Shown here: one piece after another, positions 1-11,344 of the stretch
Layout: each line of letters begins with the position of its first letter
Numbering within the stretch: the stretch's first letter is position 1
Assembly: GCF_002288925.2 (NCBI RefSeq)
Contig: NW_022098057.1
Span: 64,719,641-64,783,640 of the forward strand
Direction: 5' to 3'
Source of the DNA: Delphinapterus leucas
Lineage: Eukaryota; Chordata; Mammalia; Artiodactyla; Monodontidae
DNA length: 64,000 bases
The notes under the pieces: model-generated
Told to the model about the DNA's origin: nothing
The model's input: the letters and a program-made list of their open reading frames with translations, nothing else
The model's database searches: none
Translations under genes and position numbers: made by a program

Positions 1-739
1 AAGCAACTGACAAAGGATTAATCTCCAATTTTTACAAGCAGCTCATGCAGCTCAATATCACAAAAACAAACAACCCAATCCAAAAATGGGTAGAAGACCT
101 AAATAGACATTTCTCCAAAGAAAATTTACAGATTGCTGACAAACACATGAAAGAATGCTCAACAAAGTGCAAATCAAAACTACGAGGTATCACCTCACCC
201 CAGTCAGAATGGTCATCATCAAAAAATCTACAAACAATAAATGCTGGAGAGGGTGTGGAGAAAAGGGAACCGTCTTACACTGTTGTTGGGAATGTAAATT
301 GATACAGCCACTATGGAGAACAATATGGAGTTTCCTTAAAAACCGAAAAATAGAATTACCATACGACCCAGCAATCCCACTACTGGGCATATACCCTGAG
401 AAAACCATAATTCAAAAAGAGTCATGTACCAAAATGTTCATTGCAGCTCTATTTACAATAGCCAGGACATGTAAGCAACCTAAGTGTCCATCAACAGATG
501 AATGGATAAAGAAGATGTGGCACATATATTCAATGGAATATTACTCACCCATAAAAAGAAATGAAATTGAGTTATTTGTAGTGAGGTGGATGGACCTAGA
601 GACTGTCGTACAGAGTGAGCTAAGTCAGAAAGAGAGGAACAAATACCATATGCTAACACATATATATGGCATTAAAACAAAAATGTTTCTGAAGAAGCTA
701 GGGGCAGGACAGGAATACAGACGCAGACGTAGAGAATAG
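1..739 (+). pseudogene. L1 ORF2 C-terminal fragment, frameshifted
   Basis: L1 ORF2 encodes the endonuclease and reverse transcriptase that copies L1 RNA into chromosomal DNA; only its C-terminal region is present. Two overlapping frames (45-302 and 155-739) carry successive parts, so there is a frameshift around 150-200. The second frame shows the cysteine-rich knuckle [18 protein letters not shown] and then the usual tail [13 protein letters not shown] and MEYYSPIKRNE. The normal end of ORF2 is YGI followed by stop; here the stop is mutated (ATT AAA) and the frame reads on into the 3'UTR for about 23 residues. No function is expected. Confidence 0.9.
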
Positions 740-1073
740 ACTTGAGGATACCAGGAGGGGGAAGGGTAAGCTGGGGCGAAGTGAGAGAGTTGCATTGACA
801 TATATACACTACCAAATGTAAAATAGATAGCTAGTGGGAAGCAGCTGCATAGCACAGGGAGATTAGCTCAGTGCTTTGTGTCCACCTAGAGGGGTGGGAT
901 AGGGAGGGTGGGAGGGAGACGCAAGAGGGAGGGTGTATGGGGATATATGTATATGTATAGCTGATTCACTTTGTTAAACAGCAGCAACTAACAGAACAAT
1001 ATCAATCAGTTATACTCCAATAAAGATACTAAAAACAAAGAAAGAAAAACAAAGATATTAAAAACAAAGAAAG
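1..1073 (+). mobile_element. L1 LINE, 3' end (ORF2 tail plus 3'UTR)
   Basis: This is the 3' kilobase of a LINE-1 in sense orientation, cut off at the window start. It holds the last part of ORF2, then a roughly 370 bp 3'UTR with the G-rich stretch common to cetartiodactyl L1s (about 880-930). A polyadenylation signal AATAAA lies near 1019, followed by an impure A-rich tail with two short tandem copies of a CAAAGA-type motif to about 1073. The same 3'UTR appears on the minus strand at 38628 and 61834, so it belongs to that younger L1 lineage. It is the only L1 in the first 50 kb lying in plus orientation, apart from a 65 bp tail at 16403. Confidence 0.93.
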
Positions 1074-1739
1074 CGCTATGCATTTGTATATACAGATGAG
1101 CAAGAAAAAGGAGTAAGAACATACATGCAAAACAATTTTCTGTTCATGGATGTTGGTTACCTGAGAAAAATAAGACTAGAGCAGTTTGGTGGAAATTATT
1201 AATATTTTCTTTATTCTTGTATCATTTGATGTTACCATGAACTTTTATTATTTTCAAAGTTAAAATTTTATAATAAAAAATGAAGTATATAGTAAATTTT
1301 ATGTAATAAAAACGAAGTATCCATGGTGGCAATATGTGATCCATGAGGGATTCTTTCTCCCCTCCTGAGCCCATGGCTTTAACAGTACATAATAGTTGTG
1401 GGCCCACAACTTTCCTTTGGAGCCCAGTCTTGACCTCAAAATCTTTCTTGAAATGGTTTTCTAAATAGATAGTCATACACAATTGACTGCAGTTAGTCTT
1501 GAACTGAAACTTGTTTCCCAGCCCTGCTGTAGATGATCTCTATAGTTCCTTTGTAGTTTTTGCTTTCTAATTATTCACCATAATTATCAAGTAACTGTAC
1601 TGTGGCAGAAATTGCACGAATGGGAACTATCCTTGGAGGAACTCATGGTCTGTGATTCTATGTGCACCTTCTTTTTGGTTTTCTATTACTTGTCCTAGCC
1701 CTTAAGAATGTGTGTTTTTCCCCAAGTTCTGTCTGACAT
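1074..1739. other. Single-copy AT-rich DNA, no gene seen
   Basis: No splice-flanked open frame, RNA gene or repeat was recognised in this stretch. The open frame on the minus strand at 1222-1482 has no codon or family signal and looks like a chance ORF. Confidence 0.6.
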
Positions 1740-2130
1740 TCTCTTTTGCTAGCTCCACACACACACTCTTCGTAGGTTACTCCATCCACCATCTCTATGC
1801 CTGGATTCTTAATTAGGACCTGTATTCCAGACCTCTTTAAGTTTGGCATCCTTGTATCCAATCCAACATGCCTACTATGGAGCTTATTATCTTTCCTCCC
1901 TATTGTTACCCTCCTGTTTTATATCCTGCCCAGGTTCTATTTTGGACCCTGTTGTTCAAGCCAAGCCACTTTACCCCAACTAGCATGTCTGATTGATGCA
2001 TAGGTCTGTTGACTTTACTGCCTATATGCTTTTATTATCATTCTTTTCTGCATATCCATTGCTACTATTTTAGTTCAGACTTTCTCCATGTCTTTCCTAT
2101 AGTTTTGTCACACTCTCCTGTCTTAGGTCT
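1740..2130 (+). mobile_element. Degenerate L2-like LINE fragment
   Basis: Pyrimidine-rich text with recognisable L2-type phrases, for example CCAGACCTCT near 1828 and CTTATTATCTTTC near 1885, is spread over about 400 bp in plus orientation. Divergence is high, as expected for L2, which was active before the placental radiation. The boundaries and the family are uncertain; it could be another ancient CR1-clade element. Confidence 0.45.
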
Positions 2131-2699
2131 CGTATATTCCACTCATCTACTTTGTCAGAAAAATGATTTTTTTCTAGGATTAATTATATAATATCAATCT
2201 TTTTCTTGAAATTATACAATGACTGGTGCCTTCACTAGTGTCACATGACTGATAATATTCACATGCCTAATATACTGCGGTGAGTATACCCCAATTTTAA
2301 CAAAACTCCAGAGTATATTTTTAGGAAGTACAGGCTTCAATAATTTATAACTGCCATGGTTATTGATAGTTTAGCAGTGGTGATTTGCTAACAAACATGA
2401 CTTAGAGTAGATAGGCTATAGATTATGTGCAGTTACTGGCAAACTAGCTAAAATTCCATTTTTTACTCTTGTACTCAATAAACTATATTGGAATGAACAT
2501 GAGGGTAATATTGTAAGGTAATCTTGAACAGGTTCTTATTTATGTTTAAAAAATAAATCGTTTGCAAATTGCAGTACTTTGGCTTTCATTATTAACAAAT
2601 TACTTGTGAAATACTTCATAAATGGCCACTTATCACCATGGTTGGTAAAACCTGAATTTTAGAACAAAGTCCAGATTCTTTGTCATAATATAGTAGACC

Positions 2700-3105
2700 T
2701 TTCACAGTTTAAGTCATGTATTTATCCATCTATCTATCCATATGTTCATTCATTTGTCAAATAGTTAGTGAGCATTCACTATTTGCTAGGGAATTATTTG
2801 CTAGGGCCTAGAGCTACACCAGAAAGCAAAACCCAGGTTTTGCTGTCACAGAATCAATGACCATAGCACTTCAGACTTCAAAGCCCTTTCTTTGACATGT
2901 GCTTGTCCAGCCTCCTCTTCTCCTCTCACAATTTCCAGCCAAATTGACTGTTTACAATTCCCTGATACATTGAGCTATTTCTTTTGTTGGTGTATTCTCC
3001 TCCCACTGCCTAGAATGCTCTTCCTCATTTTGTCAACCTGGTCAAAACTCAGTTCAGTTGTTTCTTCTCTAGTCCCTTTTTCTGAATGGGGGCTCCAGTG
3101 AAAAC
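2700..3105 (+). mobile_element. Ancient L2 3'-end-like fragments
   Basis: The stretch 2740-2835 resembles the interspersed motif describing a short tail of ancient LINE/SINE elements (AGTGAGCATTCACTATTTGC). The stretch 2880-3105 has the L2-like phrases CTGCCTAGAATGCTCTTCCTC and CAACCTGGTCAAAACTCAG, in plus orientation. They may be one broken element or two. Confidence 0.5.
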
Positions 3106-3247
3106 CACAAGACCTTTAATAATTTTCCTCAAATATAATTTAAATCTTTTGTTCAAAAGCCTTTTAGGCATAACTCTTAGAAAAATCAGCTCCTAAAATC
3201 CAAGTTAAGACATGACATGGGATGGGGATGTAGTATGTTGGTGGTGG

Positions 3248-3265
3248 GTAGTGTGTGTGTGTGTC
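3248..3265. repeat. Short (GT)n microsatellite
   Basis: A near-perfect run of GT dinucleotides of about 8 units lies within purine-rich single-copy sequence. Confidence 0.8.
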
Positions 3266-3564
3266 TTACTCATGTGTGACAGGATTGATGGATTCAGTGA
3301 CCCAGTGAGGTAGAAAGAATATTGGGATGGGGATGCTAGGGGAAATGAGTTAGAAAAATAGGAGGTTTTATGAAACGTAAGCTTGAATATTCTATAAAAT
3401 TTACTCTTCTAGAACACATTGTTCCTTAAGACTATAGGATAGTTCAATGCTTTCCTTGCTTTGTTTATTCATGCAAGATTCTTTTTAAAAGTCTTTTGAT
3501 GTTATTTTTCTCTTAGACACTTAGATATATGACTGAGAATGTGCTTTTCCAGGCATTTGATTTT

Positions 3565-3957
3565 TTAAAAATCAGTTTTATTGAGATATAATTTGCATAC
3601 AATGAAATCTGCTCATTTTAATGGTTGAATGAGTTTTGAGACATGTAGCCACCCATGTAGCCACCACAACCAAAATACAAAATATTTCCCTCACTCCAGA
3701 AAGTTCCCTTATGCCTCTTTGCAGTCAACTCCTCCCCATTCCTGGCCACAGGAAACCACAGGTATGCTTTTGGTGACTATCAATTAGTTTTGTCAGGTAT
3801 TTGATTTTTTTTTTCCACATAGTTACAAACTTTTATACTCTCGTGATGAGAACTTTTAAGATCACATCTTAAAGATTACCAACTTTTAAATATACAATAC
3901 AGTATTGTTAAAGGTAGTCAAGGTGCTATGCATTCAATACCCAGAAACTGTTTACCT
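3565..3957 (-). mobile_element. Old L1M 3'UTR remnants, antisense
   Basis: Read on the plus strand it starts with the reverse complement of an old L1 tail (TTTTATTGAGATATAATTTGC near 3578) and continues with the phrases for cysteine- and proline-poor 3'UTR of L1M types up to about 3795. A second 3'UTR type with TACAATACAGTATTGTTAAAG follows at about 3800-3957. These probably belong to one or two old minus-strand L1s; ORF2 text of an old L1 resumes at 9839, beyond the younger L1, so the younger copy likely landed in this older one. Confidence 0.7.
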
Positions 3958-4155
3958 TTTTTTTTTTTTTTTACATTTTCATTAAAGCAAAATGTTTATT
4001 TTATTCTAGTGATTTTGAGTTGCTAAATATTATGGTGAAATGTTCTAATTTTTTTCTCCCCCCCCTCCACTTTTTCCCCTTGGTGTCCATTCGTTTGTTC
4101 TCTACATCTGTGTCTCAGTTTCTCCCCTGAAAACTGGTTCATCTGTACCATTTTT

Positions 4156-7100
4156 CTAGGTTCCACATACATGTGTTAATATATGATATTTGTTTTTCTC
4201 TTTCTGACTTACTTCACTCCATATGGCAGTCTCTAGATACATCCACATCTCTACAAATGACTCAAATTCGTTCCTTTTTATGGCTCAGTAATATTCCATT
4301 GTATATATGTACCACATCTTCTTTATTCATTCGTCTGTCGATGGGCATTTAGGCTGCTTCCATGACCTGGCTATTGTAAATAGTGCTGCAATGAACATTG
4401 GGGTGCATGTGTCTTTTTGAATTATGATTTTCTCAGGGTATATGCCCAGTAGTGGGATTGCTGGATCATATTGTAATTCTATTTTTCGTTTTTTAAGGAA
4501 CCTCCATACTGTTCTCCATAGTGGCTGTATCAATTTACATTCCCACCAACAGTGCAAGAGGGTTCCCTTTTCTCCACACCCTCTCCAGCATTTGTTGTTT
4601 GTAGATTTTCTGATGATGCCCATTCTAACTGGTGTGAGGTGATACCTCATTGTAGTTTTGATTTGCATTTCTCTAATAATTAGTGATGTTGGGCAGCTTT
4701 TTATGTGCTCTTGGCCATCTGTATGTCTTCTTTGGAGAAATGTCTATTTAGGTCTTCTGCCCATTTTTGTATTGGGTTGTTTGTTTTTTTAATATTGAGC
4801 TGCATGAGCTGTTTATATATTGTGGAGATTAATCCTTTGTCCGTTGATTTGTTTGCAAATATTTTCTTCCATTCTGAGGGTTGTCTTTTCATCTTCTTTG
4901 TAGTTTCCTTTGCTTTGCAAAAGCTTTTAAGTTTCATTAGGTCCCATTTGTTTATTTTTGTTTTTATTTCCATTATTCTAGGAGGTGGATAAAAAAAGAT
5001 CTTGCTGTGATTTATGTCAAAGAGAGTTCTTCCTATGTTTTCCTCTAAGAGTTTTATAGTGTCCAGTCTTACATTTAGGTCTAAAATCCATTTTGAGTTT
5101 ATTTTTGTGTATGGTGTTGGGAGTGTTTTAATTTCATTCTTTTACATGTAGCTGTCCAGTTTTCCCAGCACCACTTATTGAAGAGACTGTCTTTTCTCCA
5201 TTGTATATCTTTGCCTCCTTTGTCAAAGATTAGTTGACCATAGGTGTGTGGGTTTATCTCTATGCTTTCTGTCTTGTTCCATTGATCTATGTTTCTGTTT
5301 TTGTGCCAGTACCATATTGTCTTGATTACTGTAGTTTGTAGTATAGTATGAAGTCAGGGAGTCTGATTCCTTCAGCTCCGTTTTTTTCCCTCAAGAGTGC
5401 TTTGGCTATTTGGGGTCTTTTGTGTCTCCATACAAATTTTGAGATGATTTGTTCTATTTCCGTAAAAAATGCCATTGGTAATTTGGTAGGGATTGCATTG
5501 AATCTGTAGATTGCTTTGGGTAGTATAGTCATTTTCACAATATTGATTCTTCCAATCCAAGAACATGGTATATCTCTGCATCTGTTGGTATCATCTTTAA
5601 TTTCTTTCATCAGTGTCTTATAGTTTTCTGCATACAGGTCTTTTGTTTCCCTAGGCAGGTTTATTCCTAGGTATGTTATTCTTTTTGTTGCAATGGTAAG
5701 TGGGAGTGTTTTCATAATTTCTCTTTCAGATTTTTCATCACCAGTGTATAGGAACGCAAGAGATTTCTGTGCATTAATTTTGTATACTGCAACTTTACCA
5801 AATTCATTGATTAGCTCTAGTAGTTTTCTGGTGGCATTTTTAGAATTCTCTATGTATAGTATCATGTCATCTGCAAACAGTGACAGTTTTACTTCTTCTT
5901 TTCCAATTTGTATTCCTTTTATTTATTTTTCTTCTCTGATTGCCGTGGCTAGGACTTCCAAAACTATGTTGAATAGTAGTGGTGGAGAGTGGACATCCTT
6001 GTTGCATTCCTGATCTTAGCAGAAATGCTTACAGTTTTTCACCATTGAGAATGATGTTTGCTGTGGGTTTGTCATATATGGCCTTTATTATGTTCAGGTA
6101 GGTTCCCTCTATGCCCACTTTCTGGAGAGTTTTTATCATAAATGGGTGTTGAATTTTGTCAAAAGCTTTTTCTGCATCTATTGAGATGATCATATGGTTT
6201 TTATTCTTCAATTTGTTAATATGGTGTATCACGTTGATTGGTTTGCATATATTGTAGAATCCTTGCATCCCTGGGATAAATCTGACTTGATCATGGTATA
6301 TGATCTTTTTAATGTGTTGTTGGATTCTGTTTGCTAGTATTTTGTTAAGGATTTTTACATCTATATTCATCAGTGATATTGGTCTGTAATTTTCTTTTTT
6401 TTGTAGTATCTTTGTCTGGTTTTGGTATCAGGGTGATGGTGGCCTCATAGAATGAGTTTGAGAGTGTTCCTTCTTCTGCAATGTTTTGGAAGAGTTTGAG
6501 AAGGATGGGTGTTAGCTCTTCTCTAAATGTTTGACAGAACTCACCTGTGAACCCATCTGGTCCTGGACTTTAGTTTGTTGGAAGATTTTTAATCACAGTT
6601 TCAATTTCATTACTTGTGATTGGTCTGTTCATATATTCTGTTTCTTCCTGGTTCAGTCTTGGAAGGTTACCTTTCTAAGAACTTGTCCATTTCTTCAAGG
6701 TTGTCCATTTTATTGGCATAGAGTTGCTTGTAGTAGTCTCTTAGGGTGCTTTGTATTTCTTCAGTGTCGTGACTTCTCCTTTTTCATTTGTAATTTTGTT
6801 GAATTGGGTCCTCTCCCTTTTTCTCTTGATGAGTCTGGCTAATGGCTTATCAATTTTGTTTATCTTCTCAAAGAACCAGCTTTTAGTTTTATTGACCTTT
6901 GCTATTGTTTTCTTTGTTTCTATGGCATTTATTTCTTTTCTGATCTTTATAATTTCTTTCCTTCTGCTTACTTTGGGTTTTGTTTCTTTTTCTTCCTCTA
7001 GTTACTTTAGGTGTAAAGTTAGATTGTTTACTTGGGATTTTTCTTGTTTCTTGAGGTAGGCTTTTATAGCGATAAACTTCCCTCTTAGAACTGCTTTTGC

Positions 7101-7976
7101 TGCATCCCATAGGTTTTGGATCGTCGTGTTTTCATTGTCATTTGTCTCTAGGTATTTTTTGATTTCCTCTTTGATTTCTTCAATGATCTCTTGGTTATTT
7201 AGTAGCATATTGTTTAGCCTCCATGTGTCTGTGTTTTTTACGTGGTTTTCCCTGTAATTCATTTCTAATCTCATAGTGTTGTGGTCAGAAAAGATGCTTG
7301 ATATGACTTCAGTTTTCTTAAATTTACTGAGGCTTGATTTGTGACCCAAGGTGTGATCTATCCTGAAGAATGTTCCGTGTGCACTTGAGAAGAAAGTTTA
7401 ATCTGCTGTTTTTGGATGGAATGTCCTATAAATATCAGTTAAGTCCATCTTGTTTAATGTATCATTTAAAGCTTGTGTTTCCTTATTTATTTTCATTTTG
7501 GATGATGTGTCCATTGGTGTGAGTGAGGTGTTAAAGTCCCCCACTATTATTGTGTTATTGTCGATTTCCTCTTTTATAGCTGTTAGCAGTTGCCTTATGT
7601 ATTGAGGTGCTCCTATGTTGGGTGCATATATATTTATAATTGTCATATCTTCTTCTTGGATTGATCCCTTGATCATTATGTAGTGTCCTTCCTTGTCTCT
7701 TGTAACATTCTTTACTTTAAAGTCTATTTTTTCTGATATGAGTATAGCTACTCCAGCTTTCTTTTGATTTCCATTTGCATGGAATATCTTATTCCATCCC
7801 CTCACTTTCAGTCTGTATGTGTCCCTAGGTCTGAAGTGGATGTCTTGTAGACAGCATATATGTGGATCTTGTTTTTGTATCCATTCAGCAAGCCTGTGTC
7901 TTTTGGTTGGAGCATTTATTCCATTCACATTTAAGGTAATTATCAATACGTATGTTCCTATGACCATTTTCTTCAT
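4156..7976 (-). pseudogene. L1 ORF2 (endonuclease-reverse transcriptase), broken
   Basis: About 1,270 codons long, the usual size for ORF2, but split over at least six open pieces (7398-7976, 7002-7349, 6029-6370, 5326-5865, 4701-4973, 4327-4668). The N-terminal piece is the APE-type endonuclease: LNVNG with Asn18, GDFN with Asp147 and Asn149, and an aspartate at residue 45 (CCLQDIHF) where the family has the catalytic glutamate. The reverse transcriptase follows, with the catalytic FADD at 5866-5877. The C-terminal piece has the knuckle [18 protein letters not shown]. The stop lies at 4156-4158 after HVCGT. Frameshifts and stops make it dead; the E-to-D change would itself weaken nicking. 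Confidence 0.9.
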
Positions 7977-8025
7977 TGTTTTGGGTTGGCTTTTGTAGGT
8001 CCTTTTCTTCTCTTGTGTTTTCCAC

Positions 8026-8930
8026 TTAAAGAAGTTCCTTTAGGATTTGTTGTAGAGCTGGTTTGGTGGTGCTGATTTCTCTTAGTGTTTGCTTGTCTGT
8101 AAAGCTTTTGATTTCTCCATCAAATCTGAATGAGATCCTTGCCGGGTAGAGTAATCTTGATTGTAGGTTGTTCCCTTTCATCACTTTAAGTATATCATGC
8201 CACTCCCTTCTGGCTTGTAGAGTTTCTGCTGAGAAATCAGCTGTTAACCTAATGGGAGCTCCCTTGTATTTTATTTGTCGTTTTTCCCTTGCTGCTTTCA
8301 ATAATTTTTCTTTGTCTTTAATTTTTGCCAATTTGATTACTATGTGTCAGCGTGTTTCTCCTTGGGTTTATCCTGTATGGCACTCTCTGCGCTTCCTGGA
8401 CTTGGGTGGCTATTTCCTTTCCCATGTTAGGGAAGTTTTTGACTATAATCTCTTCACATATTTTCTCTGGTCCTTTCTCTCTCTCTTCTCCTTCTGGGAC
8501 CCCTATAATGCGAATGTTGTTGCGTTTAATGTTGTCCCAGAGGTCTCTTAGGCTGTCTTCATTTCTTTTCATTCTTTTTCCTTTATTCTGTTCTGCAGCA
8601 GTGAATTCCACCATTCTGTCTTCCAGGTCACTTATCCGTATTCTGCCTTAGCTATTCTGCTATTGATTCCTTCTAATGTAGTTTTCATTTCAGTTATTGT
8701 ATTGTTTATCTCTGGTGTTTTTTTTTCTTTGATTTTTCTAGGTCTTTGTTAAACATTTCTTGCATCTTCTCAATCTTTGCCTCCATTGTTTTTCCGAGGT
8801 CCTGGGTCATCTTCACTATCATAATTCTGAATTCTTTTTCTGGAAGGTTGCCAATCTCCACTTCACTTAGTTGTTTTTCTGGGGTTTTATCTTGTTCCTT
8901 CATCAGGTTCATAGCCCTCTGCCTTTTCAT
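8026..8930 (-). pseudogene. L1 ORF1 (RNA-binding chaperone), broken
   Basis: ORF1p is the trimeric RNA-binding protein that packages L1 RNA. Here its roughly 300 codons are split over three frames: 8706-8930 (N-terminal region, starting MKRQRAMN, with the coiled-coil onset), 8318-8614 (end of the coiled coil, then the RRM with IRIIGVPEGEE), and 8026-8331 (C-terminal domain with LTADFSAETLQARREW and ARISFRFDGEIKSF). Length and domain order match intact ORF1, so the damage is small indels and point changes. The start at 8930 is the only Met that begins the full frame. Confidence 0.88.
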
Positions 8931-9838
8931 CTTGTCTGTCTTTCTGTGGATCTAGTTTTTGTTCCACAGGCTGAAGGGTTGTAGTTCTTCTTGTTTCTGC
9001 TGTCTGCACTCTGGTGGATGAGGCTATCTAAGAGGCTTGATGGGAGGGACTGGTGGTGGGTAGAGCTGACTGTTGCTTTGGTGGGCAGAGCTCAGTAAAA
9101 CTTTAATCCACTTGACTGTTGAAGGGTTGGGCTGGGTTCCCTCCCTGTTGGTTGTTTGGCCTTAGGCAACCCAACACTGGAGCCCACCTGGGCTCTTTGG
9201 TGGGGCTAATGACTCTGGGAGGGCTCATGCCAAGGAGTACTTCCCAGAACCTCTGCTGTCAGTGTCTTTGTCCCCAAGGTGAGCCACAGCCCCCCCCCCC
9301 CCCCCCCCCCCCCCCCCCGCCTCTGCGGGAGACCATCCAACACTAGCAGGTAGGTCTGGTTCAGTCTCCTGTGGGGTCACTGCTCCTTTCCCTGAGTCCC
9401 TATGCACACACTACTTTGTGTGTGCCCTCCACGAGTGGAGTCTCTGTTTCTCCCAGTCCTGTCAAAGTCCTGCAATCAAATCCCACTAGCCTTCAAAGTC
9501 TGATTCTCTAGGAATTCCTCCTCCCGTTGCTGGATCCGCCAGGTTGGGAAGCCTGACTTGGGGCTCAGAACCTTCACTCCAGTGGGTGGACTTCTGTGGT
9601 ATAAGTGTTCTCCAGTCTGTGAGTCACCCACCCAGCAGTTATGGGATTTGATTTTACTGTGATTGTGCCCCTTCTACCATCTCATTGTGGCTTCTCCTTT
9701 GTCTTTGGATGTGGGGTATCTTTTGGTGAGTTCCAGTGTCTTCCTATCGATGATTATGAGCAGCTAGTTGTGATTCTGGTGTCCTCCTAAGAGGGAGTGA
9801 GAGCACGTCCTTCTATTCTGCCATCTTGGTTCCTCTTC
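8931..9838 (-). promoter_or_regulatory. L1 5'UTR / internal promoter region
   Basis: The roughly 900 bp upstream of ORF1 in the L1 direction is GC-richer than its surroundings and ends at a typical L1 5' terminus. L1 5'UTRs hold an internal RNA polymerase II promoter; activity here is inferred from position only. It includes an uninterrupted 29-base cytosine run (poly(G) on the L1 sense strand). Confidence 0.7.
9290..9318. repeat. 29-base poly(C) homopolymer
   Basis: An unbroken run of C on the plus strand, G on the strand transcribed as L1 RNA. Long G runs form quadruplexes and are prone to slippage, so the exact length may be a sequencing or assembly estimate. Confidence 0.95.
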
Positions 9839-11340
9839 TGAGATCTTGCTTTTAATTCTTTTGGATATGTACTCAGAATTGGGATTGTTGGATCATATGG
9901 TAATTCTATTTTTAATTTTGTGAGGAACCTCCATATTGTTTTCCATAGTGGCTGTACCAATTTACATTCCCACCAACAGTGCACAAGGGTTACTTTTTCT
10001 CCACATCCTTGCCAACACTTGATGTCTCTTTTGATGATAGCCATTCTAACAGGTGTGAAGTGGTATCTCATTGTGGTTTTGATTTACATTTCCTGATGAT
10101 TTGTAATGTTGATCATCTTTTCATGTACTTGTTGGATATTTGCATGTCTTCTTTGGAAACATGTCTATTTAAATACTTTGCCCATTTTTGAATTGGATTT
10201 TTTTCTTTTGAGTTGTGTACTCAAACAATCTTATTATTTTGGATATTAACCCCTTATAAGATAAATGGTTTGCAGTTTTCTCTTCCATTCCATAGGTTGC
10301 CTTTTCATTTTACTGATTGTTTCTTTGTTGTGCAGAAGCTTTTTAGTTTGATGTAGCCTCATTTGTTTATAATTGCTTTTGTTGCCCATGTTTTTGGTGT
10401 CATATCCAAAAAATCATTGCCAATACCAATGTCAAGGAGCATTTTTCCTCTGTTTTCTTCTAGGAGTTTAACAGTTTCAGGTCTTATGTTTAAGTCTAAT
10501 CCATTTCAAATTAATTTTTGTGAGTGGTGTAAGATATGAGTACAATTTCATTCTTTTGAATGTGAATAGTCTAACACCATTTATTGAAGATAATATCTTT
10601 TCCCCATTCAGTATTCTTGGCACACTTATCAAAAGTTAGTTGATTGTAAATGTGTGAGTTTATTTTGGGGCTCTCAATTCTGTTCCATTGGTCTATATGT
10701 CCATTTTTAGGCCAGTTCCATATTGTTTTGATTACTATAGTTTTGTAATAAAGTTTGAAATCAGGAAGTAAATTGCCTCCAACTTTGTTTTTTCTCAAGA
10801 TTGCTTTGGCTACTTGAGTTCTTTTGAGGCTCCACATGAATTTTAGGATTGTTTTTTCTGTCTGTGAAAAATGCTGTTGGAATTTTGATATGGATCGCAC
10901 TGAATCTGTAGATGACTTTGGATAGTATGGATATTTTAACAGTATTAATTCTTCCAGTCTGTGAGCACAGGATATCTTTCCATTTATTTGTATCCTCTTC
11001 AGTTTCTTTCATCAATGTTTTACAGTTTTTAGTGTACAGATCTTTCACATCCTTGGTTACATTTATTCCTAAGTATTTTATTTTTGTTGATGCCATTGTA
11101 AATGGGATTGATTCCTTTGTTTCTTTTTCAGATAGTTTGTTGTTTTTGTATCCTGTAACTTTAACAGATTCGTAGGATTTTCCATATATGAGATCATATC
11201 ATCTGCAAACAGATACAGCTTTACTTCTTCCTTTCTAATCTGGACACCTTTTATTTCTTTGATTGATTGATTGCCTAATTAATCTGGATAGAACTTCCAG
11301 GACTATGTTGAATAGGAATATTGAGTAGGGTGGGCTTACT
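9839..11340 (-). mobile_element. Old L1 ORF2 3' half, antisense
   Basis: Directly after the 5' end of the younger L1, old L1 ORF2 sequence resumes in the same orientation. It contains the C-terminal knuckle [18 protein letters not shown] (in the frame 9787-10071, which crosses the junction at about 9838), then the region between knuckle and reverse transcriptase (10571-10900 and 10761-11096). A FADD-encoding box lies at about 11198-11209. It stops in the reverse transcriptase near 11335. Many stops and shifts are present. Confidence 0.85.
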
Positions 11341-11344
11341 CCTG

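Larger units (their letters stand above)
3958..9838 (-). mobile_element. Nearly full-length L1 LINE, antisense
   Basis: A complete LINE-1 in minus orientation: poly(T) tract at about 3958-3974 (the poly(A) tail), a short 3'UTR, ORF2 (4156-7976), a 49 bp spacer, ORF1 (8026-8930) and a 5'UTR of about 0.9 kb ending at the sequence complementary to CCAAGATGGCAGAATAGAAG at about 9810-9838. The 3'UTR differs from that of the copies at 38628 and 61834, so it is another, probably older, L1 subfamily. Both frames are interrupted, so it is immobile. It splits older L1 sequence; I could not find a convincing target-site duplication. Confidence 0.92.

Noticed and set aside
9291..9346. Proline-rich coding sequence around the C run
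   Set aside because: The proline or glycine stretch in the overlapping frames is only the poly(C) homopolymer read in frame.
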